From Stutzerimonas azotifigens (lineage in GTDB: Bacteria; Pseudomonadota; Gammaproteobacteria; Pseudomonadales; Pseudomonadaceae): a DNA stretch of 64,000 nucleotides. Below the pieces are notes generated by a model. It was given only the letters and a program-made list of their open reading frames with translations. It was not told the origin of the DNA and made no database searches. The stretch lies in assembly GCF_013522725.1 (NCBI RefSeq), contig NZ_JAAMRF010000004.1:124001-188000 (forward strand). Direction: 5' to 3'. This document shows, piece after piece, positions 37,428 through 45,529 of this stretch. Positions within the stretch are counted from its first letter, which is position 1. Every line of letters starts with the position of its first letter. The translations under genes and the position numbers were made by a program.

Positions 37428-40103
37428 ATGATAATACATACCGATGCCGCCAGCCGTCCGGCGACCGAGGTTGTGACGCAGTTGCCAGTGCCGTCCAGGC
37501 TGGGAATGCTGCGCTTCGAACGTTTGAACGAGCCCAGTTGGGCTCTGCTTTTTCTCGACCCGATGTGCGAACGCCAGTTCGGCCTAGCGGCTGCCGAGGT
37601 CTGCTCGCTCATCGGATCGCCATACGCCAGCCTGATGGAGCCGGAAGTCCGGCACCAGCGGCACGACGAGATCCAGAAACAGCTGGCCGACGAGCCCCAC
37701 TATCAGGTCAGCTACCGCCTGCACACGCCACGAGGTGTGCTCAACATGTTGGAAATCGGCGAGCCCTATCAACAGCACGGAAGGCAGCTGCTACGCGGCT
37801 ACCTGCTGGCCGCCGAACAGGCACTGGAAGCCTCCGAGCAGGACTCGCAGAATCAGAACGCCCGTCTGCGTGCCTCGCTGGCGCTGTACCAACATGCTCA
37901 GCAGGAGCACATGCAGCACCTCGTCAGATCGCGCGCCCAGCAGGCCTTGATCGCCCAGCTGGCACGCCACCGTTACAGTTCCGGCAACCCGTCCCATGAA
38001 GCGGCCCAGCTTATTACCCAGGCGGCCTGCGATGCGTACGAGCTGTCGTCAGCCAGCATCTGGCTGCTCAACGACACCCGCCTGGAGCCGGTCGCACTCT
38101 ATCGCTGCGAAGACGGTAGCCATGAGCTGCCACCAGCCATCGATACCGCACTCTGCCCCCGTTACCTCGAAGCCCTGCACAGCGGACGCTCGATCGATGC
38201 CGGCGATGCCCAGCGCGATCTGCGTACCTGCGAGCTGGCCGATCATTACTTGCCACAGGACGTGGCGTCCCGACTGGATGCGAGCATCCGCATCGGCGGC
38301 GACATGGTGGGCGTGCTCTGCCTAGAACAGGCCGGCGCGGCACGAACCTGGCAGAGCGATGAAATCGCCTTCGCTGGCGAACTGGCGGACCAGTACGCGC
38401 AGGTGCTTGCGAACCAGCAACGCTTGAGCGCCACTCACGCGCTGCACCTGTTCAAGCGGGCCGTGGAGCAGAGCGCCAGCGCCTTCATCCTGGTCGATCG
38501 CGATGGCCTGGTGGAATATGCCAACCCGAGCTTCACCTCCATCACCCAATACAACCTCGACGAGGTCCAGGGCCGCCACCTGTCCGAGATGCCGGCGCTC
38601 GAAAACCTGGCCGAATTACTGTTCGATGCCAAATCGGTCTTGGCACATAACAACAGCTGGCAGGGCGAGTTCCGGAGTCGACGCAAGAACCTGGAGCCCT
38701 ACTGGGGCCAGTTGTCGATTTCCAAGGTATTCGCCGAAAACGGCGAGCTCACCCACTACATCGGCATCTACGAAGACGTCACCCAAGGCAAGCTGGCCCA
38801 ACAGCATATCGAGCGCCTGGCCTATACCGACAACCTCACCAGCCTTGGCAATAGGCCGCATTTCATTCGCAGCCTGGAGGAGCGGTTCGTCAACGAGCAG
38901 CCGCCGCGGCTGTCCCTGCTATTGGTCGACATCGACAACTTCAAGCGAATCAACGACAGCCTCGGCCACCAGACCGGCGACAAACTGCTAATCAGCCTCG
39001 CCCGCCGGCTGCGCAACAGCATGAGCCGCGACAGCGTGCTGGCGCGTTTTGCCAGCAACGAATTCGCCATCCTTCTCGATGACATGGACGTGGAAGAAGG
39101 GCAACAGCTGGCCAGCCAGGTCTTGCTTATGCTCGACAAGCCGATGTTCGTCGACGGTCAGCTGATCAGCGTGAGCGGCTCGGTCGGCCTGGCCTGCGCG
39201 CCGCTGCACGGGCGCGATCCGCAAACCCTGATGAAGCACGCCGGTCTCGCCCTGCACAAGGCCAAGGCCAACGGCAAGCACCAGGTGCAGGTGTTCACCG
39301 AAGCGCTCAACGCCGAAGCCAATTACAAGCTGTTCGTGGAAAACAACCTGCGCCGCGCCCTGACCCAGAACGAACTGGAAGTCTTCTATCAACCCAAGCT
39401 CAGCCTGCGCACCGGCAAGCTCCAAGGTATGGAAGCCTTGCTGCGCTGGCGTCACCCGGAAAAGGGCATGATTCAGCCCGATCAGTTCATCGGCGTGGCC
39501 GAGGAAACCGGGCTGATCATCCCGATCGGCAAATGGGTCGTGCGGCAGGCCTGTCGGATGAGCATGCAGCTGGCCGCGCTGGGCCTGGGCAACCTGCCGG
39601 TGGCCATCAACGTCTCGCCCAAGCAGTTCTCCGACCCGGACCTGCTCGCCTCTATCGCCGCGATCCTGGCCGAAGAGCAGATCGCCCCTGCGTTGCTCGA
39701 ACTCGAATTGACCGAAAGCTTACTGCTCGACGCCACCGAAGGCACCCGCCAGCAGCTGCTCGGCCTCAAGGCGCTGGGGCTGACATTGGCGATGGATGAC
39801 TTTGGCACCGGCTACTCCTCGCTGAGCTACCTGAAGAAATTTCCCATCGATGTGATCAAGATCGATCGCAGTTTCATCAAGGACATCCCGGACAGCCAGG
39901 ACGACATGGAAATCACCTCCGCGGTGATCGCCATGGCTCACAACCTCAAGCTCAAGGTGGTCGCCGAGGGCATCGAGACAGCCTCGCAACTGGCCTTCCT
40001 GCGGCGCCACCGCTGCGATATCGGCCAGGGCTACTTGTTCGACAAGGCAATTCCCGGCAGGGATCTGGTCGAGCGCCTTCGTCACTATAGGTTGCGCGGC
40101 TGA
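37428..40103 (+). CDS. dipA: c-di-GMP phosphodiesterase, GAF-PAS-degenerate GGDEF-EAL (DipA-like)
   Basis: 891 residues from ATG 37428; a longer frame from TTG 37380 is possible. Order: N-terminal PAS-like region (~1-120), a predicted coiled helix, GAF (~180-325), PAS (~340-455), GGDEF, EAL. The GGDEF signature is ASNEF (residues 542-546), so cyclase activity is not expected. The EAL domain looks complete: MEALLRW (Glu669), ELELTESLL, DDFGTGYSSL, KIDRSF, VAEGIET. P. aeruginosa DipA (PA5017), needed for biofilm dispersal, has the same neighbours. No membrane segment; cytosolic sensor-type enzyme. Confidence 0.92.
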   Translation: MIIHTDAASRPATEVVTQLPVPSRLGMLRFERLNEPSWALLFLDPMCERQFGLAAAEVCSLIGSPYASLMEPEVRHQRHDEIQKQLADEPHYQVSYRLHTPRGVLNMLEIGEPYQQHGRQLLRGYLLAAEQALEASEQDSQNQNARLRASLALYQHAQQEHMQHLVRSRAQQALIAQLARHRYSSGNPSHEAAQLITQAACDAYELSSASIWLLNDTRLEPVALYRCEDGSHELPPAIDTALCPRYLEALHSGRSIDAGDAQRDLRTCELADHYLPQDVASRLDASIRIGGDMVGVLCLEQAGAARTWQSDEIAFAGELADQYAQVLANQQRLSATHALHLFKRAVEQSASAFILVDRDGLVEYANPSFTSITQYNLDEVQGRHLSEMPALENLAELLFDAKSVLAHNNSWQGEFRSRRKNLEPYWGQLSISKVFAENGELTHYIGIYEDVTQGKLAQQHIERLAYTDNLTSLGNRPHFIRSLEERFVNEQPPRLSLLLVDIDNFKRINDSLGHQTGDKLLISLARRLRNSMSRDSVLARFASNEFAILLDDMDVEEGQQLASQVLLMLDKPMFVDGQLISVSGSVGLACAPLHGRDPQTLMKHAGLALHKAKANGKHQVQVFTEALNAEANYKLFVENNLRRALTQNELEVFYQPKLSLRTGKLQGMEALLRWRHPEKGMIQPDQFIGVAEETGLIIPIGKWVVRQACRMSMQLAALGLGNLPVAINVSPKQFSDPDLLASIAAILAEEQIAPALLELELTESLLLDATEGTRQQLLGLKALGLTLAMDDFGTGYSSLSYLKKFPIDVIKIDRSFIKDIPDSQDDMEITSAVIAMAHNLKLKVVAEGIETASQLAFLRRHRCDIGQGYLFDKAIPGRDLVERLRHYRLRG

Positions 40104-40185
40104 CCTGCGGCGCGCCTTCAGGCTTCTCTCCACGCACGCACTCTTGTAGCGTAGGGGCTTTCCCTGCCGACAATCGAGGTCGTCC

Positions 40186-40854
40186 ATGGTCCTGCGATCG
40201 CAAATTCTGGTTGATAAACAAGCGCTGCCAAGCGCCGAGCAGGCGCTTCCTGGCCGCTCGACGCCCATGCCGGTGCCCGAAGCCCACTATGTCAACGGCA
40301 ACGCCCTGCAAGGGCCCTTCCCAGCCGGAATGCAGCAGGCCGTTTTCGGCATGGGCTGTTTCTGGGGCGTCGAGCGCCTGTTCTGGCAACAGCCTGGTGT
40401 CTGGACCACCGCAGCCGGTTATGCCGGTGGCCTGACGCCCAATCCGACCTACGAGGAAGTTTGCTCCGGCCTGACCGGACACACCGAAGTGGTACTGGTG
40501 GTGTTCGATCCGGCGCAGACCAGCTACGAAGCCTTGCTCAAACTGTTCTGGGAAGCGCACAACCCGACCCAGGGTATGCGCCAGGGCAATGATCTGGGCA
40601 CCCAGTACCGTTCGGCGATCTACTGCCTCGACGCCGAACAAAAGTCAGCAGCAGAAGCCAGCCGTGAGGCCTTCCAGGCCGAGCTCGAGCGCGCCGGCCA
40701 TAGCGAGATCACCACTGAAATCGCCGACGCACCGACGTTCTATTACGCCGAGGCCTACCATCAACAATATCTAGCCAAAAACCCCAACGGCTATTGCGGC
40801 CTGGGCGGCACCGGCGTCTGCCTGCCGCCGCAACTCGCCGGCACGCCGGCCTGA
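40186..40854 (+). CDS. msrA: Peptide-methionine (S)-S-oxide reductase
   Basis: 222 residues. [13 protein letters not shown] holds catalytic Cys58; [13 protein letters not shown] near the C-terminus supplies resolving cysteines recycled by thioredoxin; GTQYRSAIY is the substrate-pocket motif. Repairs S-methionine sulfoxide in proteins. The length with N-terminal extension matches E. coli and Pseudomonas MsrA. Follows dipA by 82 bp, same strand. Confidence 0.97.
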   Translation: MVLRSQILVDKQALPSAEQALPGRSTPMPVPEAHYVNGNALQGPFPAGMQQAVFGMGCFWGVERLFWQQPGVWTTAAGYAGGLTPNPTYEEVCSGLTGHTEVVLVVFDPAQTSYEALLKLFWEAHNPTQGMRQGNDLGTQYRSAIYCLDAEQKSAAEASREAFQAELERAGHSEITTEIADAPTFYYAEAYHQQYLAKNPNGYCGLGGTGVCLPPQLAGTPA

Positions 40855-40939
40855 CCTTATCCGGTGCTAGCGCTACGCAGACAACAGTTGGATTCCGGCG
40901 CACAATAGCTGGCTTCCAACTGCTTGCGATCATCCTTCC

Positions 40940-41830
40940 ATGGCAACCGCCGACCTGCGCAAGGGCTACCTCCTGGGCCTTGCCGCATACCTGATCTGGG
41001 GCCTGTTCCCGCTCTACTTCAAACTGCTCACCGTGTTCGATCCGATGCTTATCGTCACCCAGCGAGCGATATGGTCAGCGCTGTTCGGTGCGCTCGCGTT
41101 GTCGATCTGGAAGCATCCGGGCTGGTGGCGGGAGCTGATCGCACATCCCAGGCGTATCGCCGTTCTGGCAGTGAGTGGTCTGCTGATCGCCAGCAACTGG
41201 CTGATCTATGTCTGGGCGGTGAACAACGACCATATGGTCGAGGCCAGCCTCGGTTACTACATCAATCCGCTGGTCAACGTGCTGCTGGGCCTGGTGCTGC
41301 TGCGCGAGCGGCTGCGCCCGCTGCAGTGGCTGGCGGTTGCGCTCGCCGCCTTGGGCGTGGCGCAACAAGTGTTCACCCTCGGCCAACTGCCCTGGGTGTC
41401 GATGGTGCTGGCATTGACGTTCAGCGTCTATGGGCTGCTGCGCAAGCAGGCGCCGGTGGCTGCGCTGCCGGGCCTGGTGGTGGAGACCTGGCTGTTGCTG
41501 CCCGTGGCGTTGGCCTGGCTGATGTTTTCCGGGCACAGCGAATATGCCGAGCCCGCGCAATGGCAGCGCGTGGAAACGCTCTGGCTGATCGCCGCCGGGC
41601 CGGTCACGCTGATACCGTTGCTGTGCTTCAACGCCGCCGCACGCCATCTGCCCTATTCCACGCTCGGGTTTCTTCAATACATCGCGCCGACGCTGATTCT
41701 GATCCTGGCGGTGCAGGTCTTCCATGAACCCTTCCCGGCCGACAAGCTGGTCGCCTTCGTCTTCATCTGGGCGGGGTTGCTGGTATACAGCTTCGACACC
41801 TGGCGACTCCTGCGTCGCCGGGGAGTCTGA
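40940..41830 (+). CDS. rarD: EamA-family transporter RarD
   Basis: 296 residues, ten hydrophobic helices in two EamA repeats. The RarD hallmarks are AAYLIWGLFPLYFK, LLIASNWLIYVWAVN and AASLGYYINPLVNVLLG (read here as EASLGYYINPLVNVLLG). Linked to chloramphenicol resistance in other species; true substrate unknown. Its stop abuts the stop of the convergent gcvR with no spacer. Confidence 0.95.
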   Translation: MATADLRKGYLLGLAAYLIWGLFPLYFKLLTVFDPMLIVTQRAIWSALFGALALSIWKHPGWWRELIAHPRRIAVLAVSGLLIASNWLIYVWAVNNDHMVEASLGYYINPLVNVLLGLVLLRERLRPLQWLAVALAALGVAQQVFTLGQLPWVSMVLALTFSVYGLLRKQAPVAALPGLVVETWLLLPVALAWLMFSGHSEYAEPAQWQRVETLWLIAAGPVTLIPLLCFNAAARHLPYSTLGFLQYIAPTLILILAVQVFHEPFPADKLVAFVFIWAGLLVYSFDTWRLLRRRGV

Positions 41831-42349
41831 TCACTCCGCTGGCTGCAGCTCCAGCTCGACCATAAGATCATCTGCCAGCGTCTCCAGGCGCGCCTGCAGC
41901 TGTTCCAGCGACAGCTGCGGCGGCACCGCAAGCCGAGCCTCGGCATGGAACAGCAGCTCACTGCTCATCGGCGCAGGCAACACGTCGGTGTCCAGACTTT
42001 CCAGATTGACGCCCTGTTCGGCCAAAACGCGGCTGATGTCACGCACGATACCTGGGCGATCATTCCCCACCAGCCGCAGCTGGATGACCTGCCAGCCGCT
42101 CTGCGGCTCGCTGCCGCTGGGCGCCAGTAATACGCGGATGCCTTGGCCGCTGAGCCCCTCGAGGGCGTCGACCAGAGGCGCGGGGTCATCGCCCGGCACC
42201 GCCACCCGCAGAATGCCGGCGAACTGCCCAGCCATCCGCGACATGCGACTTTCCAGCCAGTTGCCGCCCTGCCCGGCGATGCAGTCGGCGATGCGCCCGA
42301 CCAGCCCGGGCTGGTCCTCGGCGATGATGGTCAGTACCAAGTGATTCAT
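41831..42349 (-). CDS. gcvR: Glycine cleavage system repressor, ACT-domain protein
   Basis: 172 residues from ATG 42349 with GAGGATC upstream; the frame runs on to 42427 without family sequence. Two ACT domains: LVLTIIAEDQPGLVGRIADC and RLVGNDRPGIVRDISRVL are the ligand-binding beta-alpha starts. In E. coli GcvR binds GcvA and represses gcvTHP when glycine is low. A 6-bp-stem hairpin lies in the 5' leader at 42408-42426. Regulatory target here is not proven. Confidence 0.9.
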   Translation of the reverse strand: MNHLVLTIIAEDQPGLVGRIADCIAGQGGNWLESRMSRMAGQFAGILRVAVPGDDPAPLVDALEGLSGQGIRVLLAPSGSEPQSGWQVIQLRLVGNDRPGIVRDISRVLAEQGVNLESLDTDVLPAPMSSELLFHAEARLAVPPQLSLEQLQARLETLADDLMVELELQPAE

Positions 42350-42407
42350 GAGTGATCCTCGCAAATGGTCGATACGGTTGACGCGACAGCGCTGGCGCGC
42401 CCGCCAA

Positions 42408-42426
42408 TGCCTGATTAAAGCAGGCA
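42408..42426. other. Small hairpin in the gcvR leader / intergenic region
   Basis: TGCCTG-ATTAAAG-CAGGCA, a perfect 6-bp stem with 7-nt loop, ~60 nt upstream of gcvR. No T-run follows on either strand. Role unknown. Confidence 0.4.
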
Positions 42427-42555
42427 CGCCGGCGCCATGCTATTTGCCCAGACGCTCATGCAATATTCGCCGTCGAGCACCACAAAAAGCCATTGACCGC
42501 CGCTTGAGCGCGTTGCAGGCGCTCGGCTAGACGCTGCATGCCCGGCCTGCACCAG

Positions 42556-42588
42556 GAAAAAAGCCGACGTCCGCGTCGGCTTTTTTTT
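42556..42588. terminator. Orphan bidirectional intrinsic terminator
   Basis: AAAAAAGCCGACG, loop, CGTCGGC, then eight T; the A-run makes it functional on both strands. It sits between divergent genes, 134 bp ahead of the next coding start. Confidence 0.9.
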
Positions 42589-42722
42589 GCGCGCAAATCG
42601 CACCTGGTGCCGCCGGGTAGCAGCGGACGATCCGCACAGCTCGCTGTCTTCACTAGACTTACGTCCAATGGGCGACCCGCGGGCTCCTCGCCAAGATCAA
42701 AAACAAAAATGGAAAGCCAGCC

Positions 42723-44657
42723 ATGAGCAAAGCCGATGCCTTCGCCGAGGCGGGGAAAACTGCAGTGCTGCAGAACATCCACGGCACCATGGAGTTCCTG
42801 CGTCGATACCCGCCGTTCAACCAGATGGAAAGCGCCCACCTGGCGTTTCTGGTGGAGAACTGCCAGCTGCGCTTCTACAGCGCCGGGGAATCGATCATCA
42901 AACCCGACGACGGCCCGGTCGAGCATTTCTATATCGTCAAGCAGGGCCGAGTGCATGGGGAGCGGCCACATTCAGCCAGGCGTGGGACGGAGACCACCTT
43001 CGAGATCACCGCGGGCGAATGCTTCCCGATGGCCGCGCTGATCGGCGAGCGCGCGACCCGTACCGAGCACCTGGCGGCTGACGACACCTTCTGCCTGCTG
43101 CTCAACAAGCCGGCCTTCATCAAGCTCTTCGCCCTCTCCGGGCCGCTGCGTGATTTCGCTCTGCGCGGCGTCAGCAGCCTGCTCGAGCAAGTCAACCAGC
43201 AGGTGCAGTTGCGCGCGGTGGAAAGCCTCGGCGCGCAGTATTCGCTCGATACCCGCCTCGGCAGCCTGGCCCTGCAGAAGCCGGTGTCCTGCCCGCCTTC
43301 GACGCCACTCAACGAAGCGGTGCGGACCATGCACGAGCAGCATGTCGGCAGCATCGTCATCGTCGACGACGAGCGCCGGCCGCTGGGCATCTTCACCCTG
43401 CGCGACCTGCGCCGGGTCATTGCCGATGGCGCCTGTGACCTCAGCCAGCCCATCGAGGGGCTGATGACACAGGAGCCTTTCCACCTGCCGCCGGATGCCA
43501 CGGCGTTCGACGCGGCGATCGCCATGACCGAGCGCCATATCGCCCACGTCTGCGTGGTCAGCGACGGCAAGCTGCGGGGGGTGGTCTCCGAGCGAGACCT
43601 GTTCTCCCTGCAGCGCGTGGACCTGGTGCACATGGCGCGGACCATCCGCAATGCGTCGCGGGTGCAGACGCTGGCGGCCATGCGCAGCGACATTCGCCAG
43701 CTGGTCGACAACATGCTGGCGCACGGCGCCTCGTCCACCCAGATCACCCACATCATCACCCTGCTCAACGACCACACCGTCTGCCGCGTGATCGAGCTGG
43801 CGATCGAGGAGCTGGGTGACCCCGGCGTACCCTTCACCTGGCTCTGCTTCGGCAGCGAAGGGCGACGCGAGCAGACACTGCACACCGACCAGGACAACGG
43901 CATCCTGTTCGAGGCCGAGGATGCCGCCGAAGCGGCCAGCATCCGCGGTCGGCTGCTGCCGCTGGCCGAACGCATCAACCACGACCTGGCCACCTGCGGC
44001 TTCACCCTGTGCAAGGGCAACATCATGGCGGGCAATCCGCAGCTGTGCCTGTCTCGCCTGGAATGGGGCAAGCGCTTCAGGACCTTCGTGCGCGAGTCGA
44101 CGCCGGAAAACCTGCTCGGCTGCACCATCTACTTCGACCTGCGCTCCGTGTGGGGCCCGGCCGATGGCTGCGAGCAGCTGCGCCACGCCCTGCTCGAGGA
44201 AATCCAGAGCAACAGCCTGTTCCAGCGCATGCTGGCCGAAACCGCACTGCGCCATCGCCCGCCGGTGGGCCGCTTCCGCGACTTTTTGGTGGCGCGCAAG
44301 GGGGCAGAGAAAGACACCCTGGACCTGAAAGTGCAGGGACTGACGCCTTTCGTCGACGGTGCCAGGCTGCTAGCCCTGAGCCACGGGATCGGCGCGACCA
44401 ATACCCTCGAACGCCTGCGCCTGCTGGTCGACGCCAAGGTGATCGACGCCAAGGACGGCGCCGCCTACGAGGAGGCCTACCACTTCATCCAGCAGACCCG
44501 GATGCAGGAACACCAGAATCAGGCACGGCTGGGCCAGCCCTACTCCAACCGCCTCGACCCGGACAACCTCAACCACCTGGATCGGCGCATCCTGCGCGAA
44601 TCCTTCCGCCAGGCCCAGCGCCTGCAGAGCAGCCTCGCCCTGCGTTATCAGCTATGA
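42723..44657 (+). CDS. Cyclic nucleotide-binding / CBS pair / DUF294 nucleotidyltransferase protein
   Basis: 644 residues. Residues ~20-150 are a cNMP-binding-like beta roll (AGESIIKPDDGPVEHFYIVKQG); ~170-290 a CBS pair (MHEQHVGSIVIVDDERRPLG, MTERHIAHVCVVSDGKLRG); ~330-480 the DUF294 nucleotidyltransferase with CFGSEGRREQTLHTDQDNG, where GSxGRxE and the DxD catalytic residues are complete; then a C-terminal helical DUF294_C region. GGAAAG precedes the ATG. The stop overlaps the next gene (ATGA). Biochemical role is unknown; the architecture resembles GlnD-like signal-transducing nucleotidyltransferases. Confidence 0.92.
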   Translation: MSKADAFAEAGKTAVLQNIHGTMEFLRRYPPFNQMESAHLAFLVENCQLRFYSAGESIIKPDDGPVEHFYIVKQGRVHGERPHSARRGTETTFEITAGECFPMAALIGERATRTEHLAADDTFCLLLNKPAFIKLFALSGPLRDFALRGVSSLLEQVNQQVQLRAVESLGAQYSLDTRLGSLALQKPVSCPPSTPLNEAVRTMHEQHVGSIVIVDDERRPLGIFTLRDLRRVIADGACDLSQPIEGLMTQEPFHLPPDATAFDAAIAMTERHIAHVCVVSDGKLRGVVSERDLFSLQRVDLVHMARTIRNASRVQTLAAMRSDIRQLVDNMLAHGASSTQITHIITLLNDHTVCRVIELAIEELGDPGVPFTWLCFGSEGRREQTLHTDQDNGILFEAEDAAEAASIRGRLLPLAERINHDLATCGFTLCKGNIMAGNPQLCLSRLEWGKRFRTFVRESTPENLLGCTIYFDLRSVWGPADGCEQLRHALLEEIQSNSLFQRMLAETALRHRPPVGRFRDFLVARKGAEKDTLDLKVQGLTPFVDGARLLALSHGIGATNTLERLRLLVDAKVIDAKDGAAYEEAYHFIQQTRMQEHQNQARLGQPYSNRLDPDNLNHLDRRILRESFRQAQRLQSSLALRYQL

Positions 44658-45361
44658 ATTTTCCCTGGTTCAACAAGCCGCAGCAGAAGGCGCTGGATGC
44701 CGAGCAGCAACGCCGGCTGGCGGAGCTGCCGGAGCCCGATCCGCTGGACGACCGCCCGCTGCCCCAGCAACGCCTGGTGGTGCTCGATCTGGAAACCAGC
44801 GGCCTGAACACCAAGCGAGACCTGGTGCTGTCGATCGGTGCCGTAGTCATCGAGGACGGCGGTATCGATCTCGGCGAGCAGTTCGAGCGGACTCTCTACC
44901 GGCCCGATCAAAAAGTCAGCGAAAGTGTGCTCATCCACGGCATCGCCCCGAGCGCGCTGGCGCTGGGTAGCGAACCGGCCGATGCCCTGCTGGATTTCAT
45001 GGCGTTCGTCGGCACCAGTCCCGTGCTCGCCTTTCACGCCGGCTTCGACCAGCGGATGCTTGCCCGCGCCCTGAGGCAGACGCTGGGTTACCGGCTGCGC
45101 CATTCCTTCCTCGACGTGGCCGAACTGGCCCCAATGCTCTGTCCCGACGAGTGCCCGCGCAACGGCGGACTGGACGATTGGGCAAAGCGTTTCAATCTGC
45201 AGGTCCAGCAGCGCCACCACGCCAGCGCCGACGCCCTGGTGACCGCCGAGCTGGCCCTGATCCTGTTCAGCCGCGCTCGGCGGCAGGGTTTGGACAATCT
45301 TGCCACCTTGCACGAACAGCTGAATCAGTGGAGGCGCCGCAAGCAGGCTCATTCGCTCTGA
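44654..45361 (+). CDS. DEDDh 3'-5' exonuclease, DnaQ-like
   Basis: 235 residues from ATG 44654 in an ATGA overlap. Exo I LVVLDLETSGLN (Asp, Glu), Exo II VLAFHAGFDQRML (Asp) and Exo III RHHASADALVTAEL (His, Asp) are all present, so it should be active. It lacks the C-terminal polymerase-binding tail of PolC epsilon and is better described as an orphan exonuclease of the PolIII-epsilon type. The coupling to the DUF294 nucleotidyltransferase is common in Pseudomonas and suggests a joint role, perhaps in nucleotide signalling or RNA/DNA trimming. Confidence 0.9.
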   Translation: MNFPWFNKPQQKALDAEQQRRLAELPEPDPLDDRPLPQQRLVVLDLETSGLNTKRDLVLSIGAVVIEDGGIDLGEQFERTLYRPDQKVSESVLIHGIAPSALALGSEPADALLDFMAFVGTSPVLAFHAGFDQRMLARALRQTLGYRLRHSFLDVAELAPMLCPDECPRNGGLDDWAKRFNLQVQQRHHASADALVTAELALILFSRARRQGLDNLATLHEQLNQWRRRKQAHSL

Positions 45362-45426
45362 AATCCACGGTCCAAGAAGGCCGAGCCAAGGCCCTCGCCG
45401 ACCCGACTGGGCCAGATAGAAACAAT

Positions 45427-45456
45427 GTTGCGAATCGTTATCACCATGCCTATAGT
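45427..45456 (+). promoter_or_regulatory. Iron-regulated promoter: Fur box over -35, with -10
   Basis: GCGAATCGTTATC (45430-45442) matches the 13-bp palindromic core of the Fur box at 10 of 13 positions. TTGCGA (45428-45433) and TATAGT (45451-45456) form a sigma-70 promoter with an exact 17-bp spacer, so Fur would cover the -35. It is 74 bp upstream of the receptor start. Confidence 0.72.
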
Positions 45457-45529
45457 TGCGGCCTTACACCTGCCGCTCGACGCCGATCGGCAGTGCTTTC
45501 CATCACTGGACCACGCCACAGGCCTCCCA

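Larger units (their letters stand above)
42350..42722. other. 373-bp divergent intergenic region between gcvR and the CBS/DUF294 gene; possible small RNA
   Basis: No convincing protein-coding frame. It contains the gcvR leader hairpin and, unexpectedly, a strong intrinsic terminator at 42556-42588, although neither flanking gene ends here. A transcript starting within ~42430-42540 on the plus strand, or on the minus strand from near 42700, would end at it. No clear sigma-70 promoter was found by eye. Confidence 0.4.

Noticed and set aside
42929..44255. Two long minus-strand frames opposite the CBS/DUF294 gene
   Set aside because: Both lie inside a gene with complete catalytic motifs on the plus strand.
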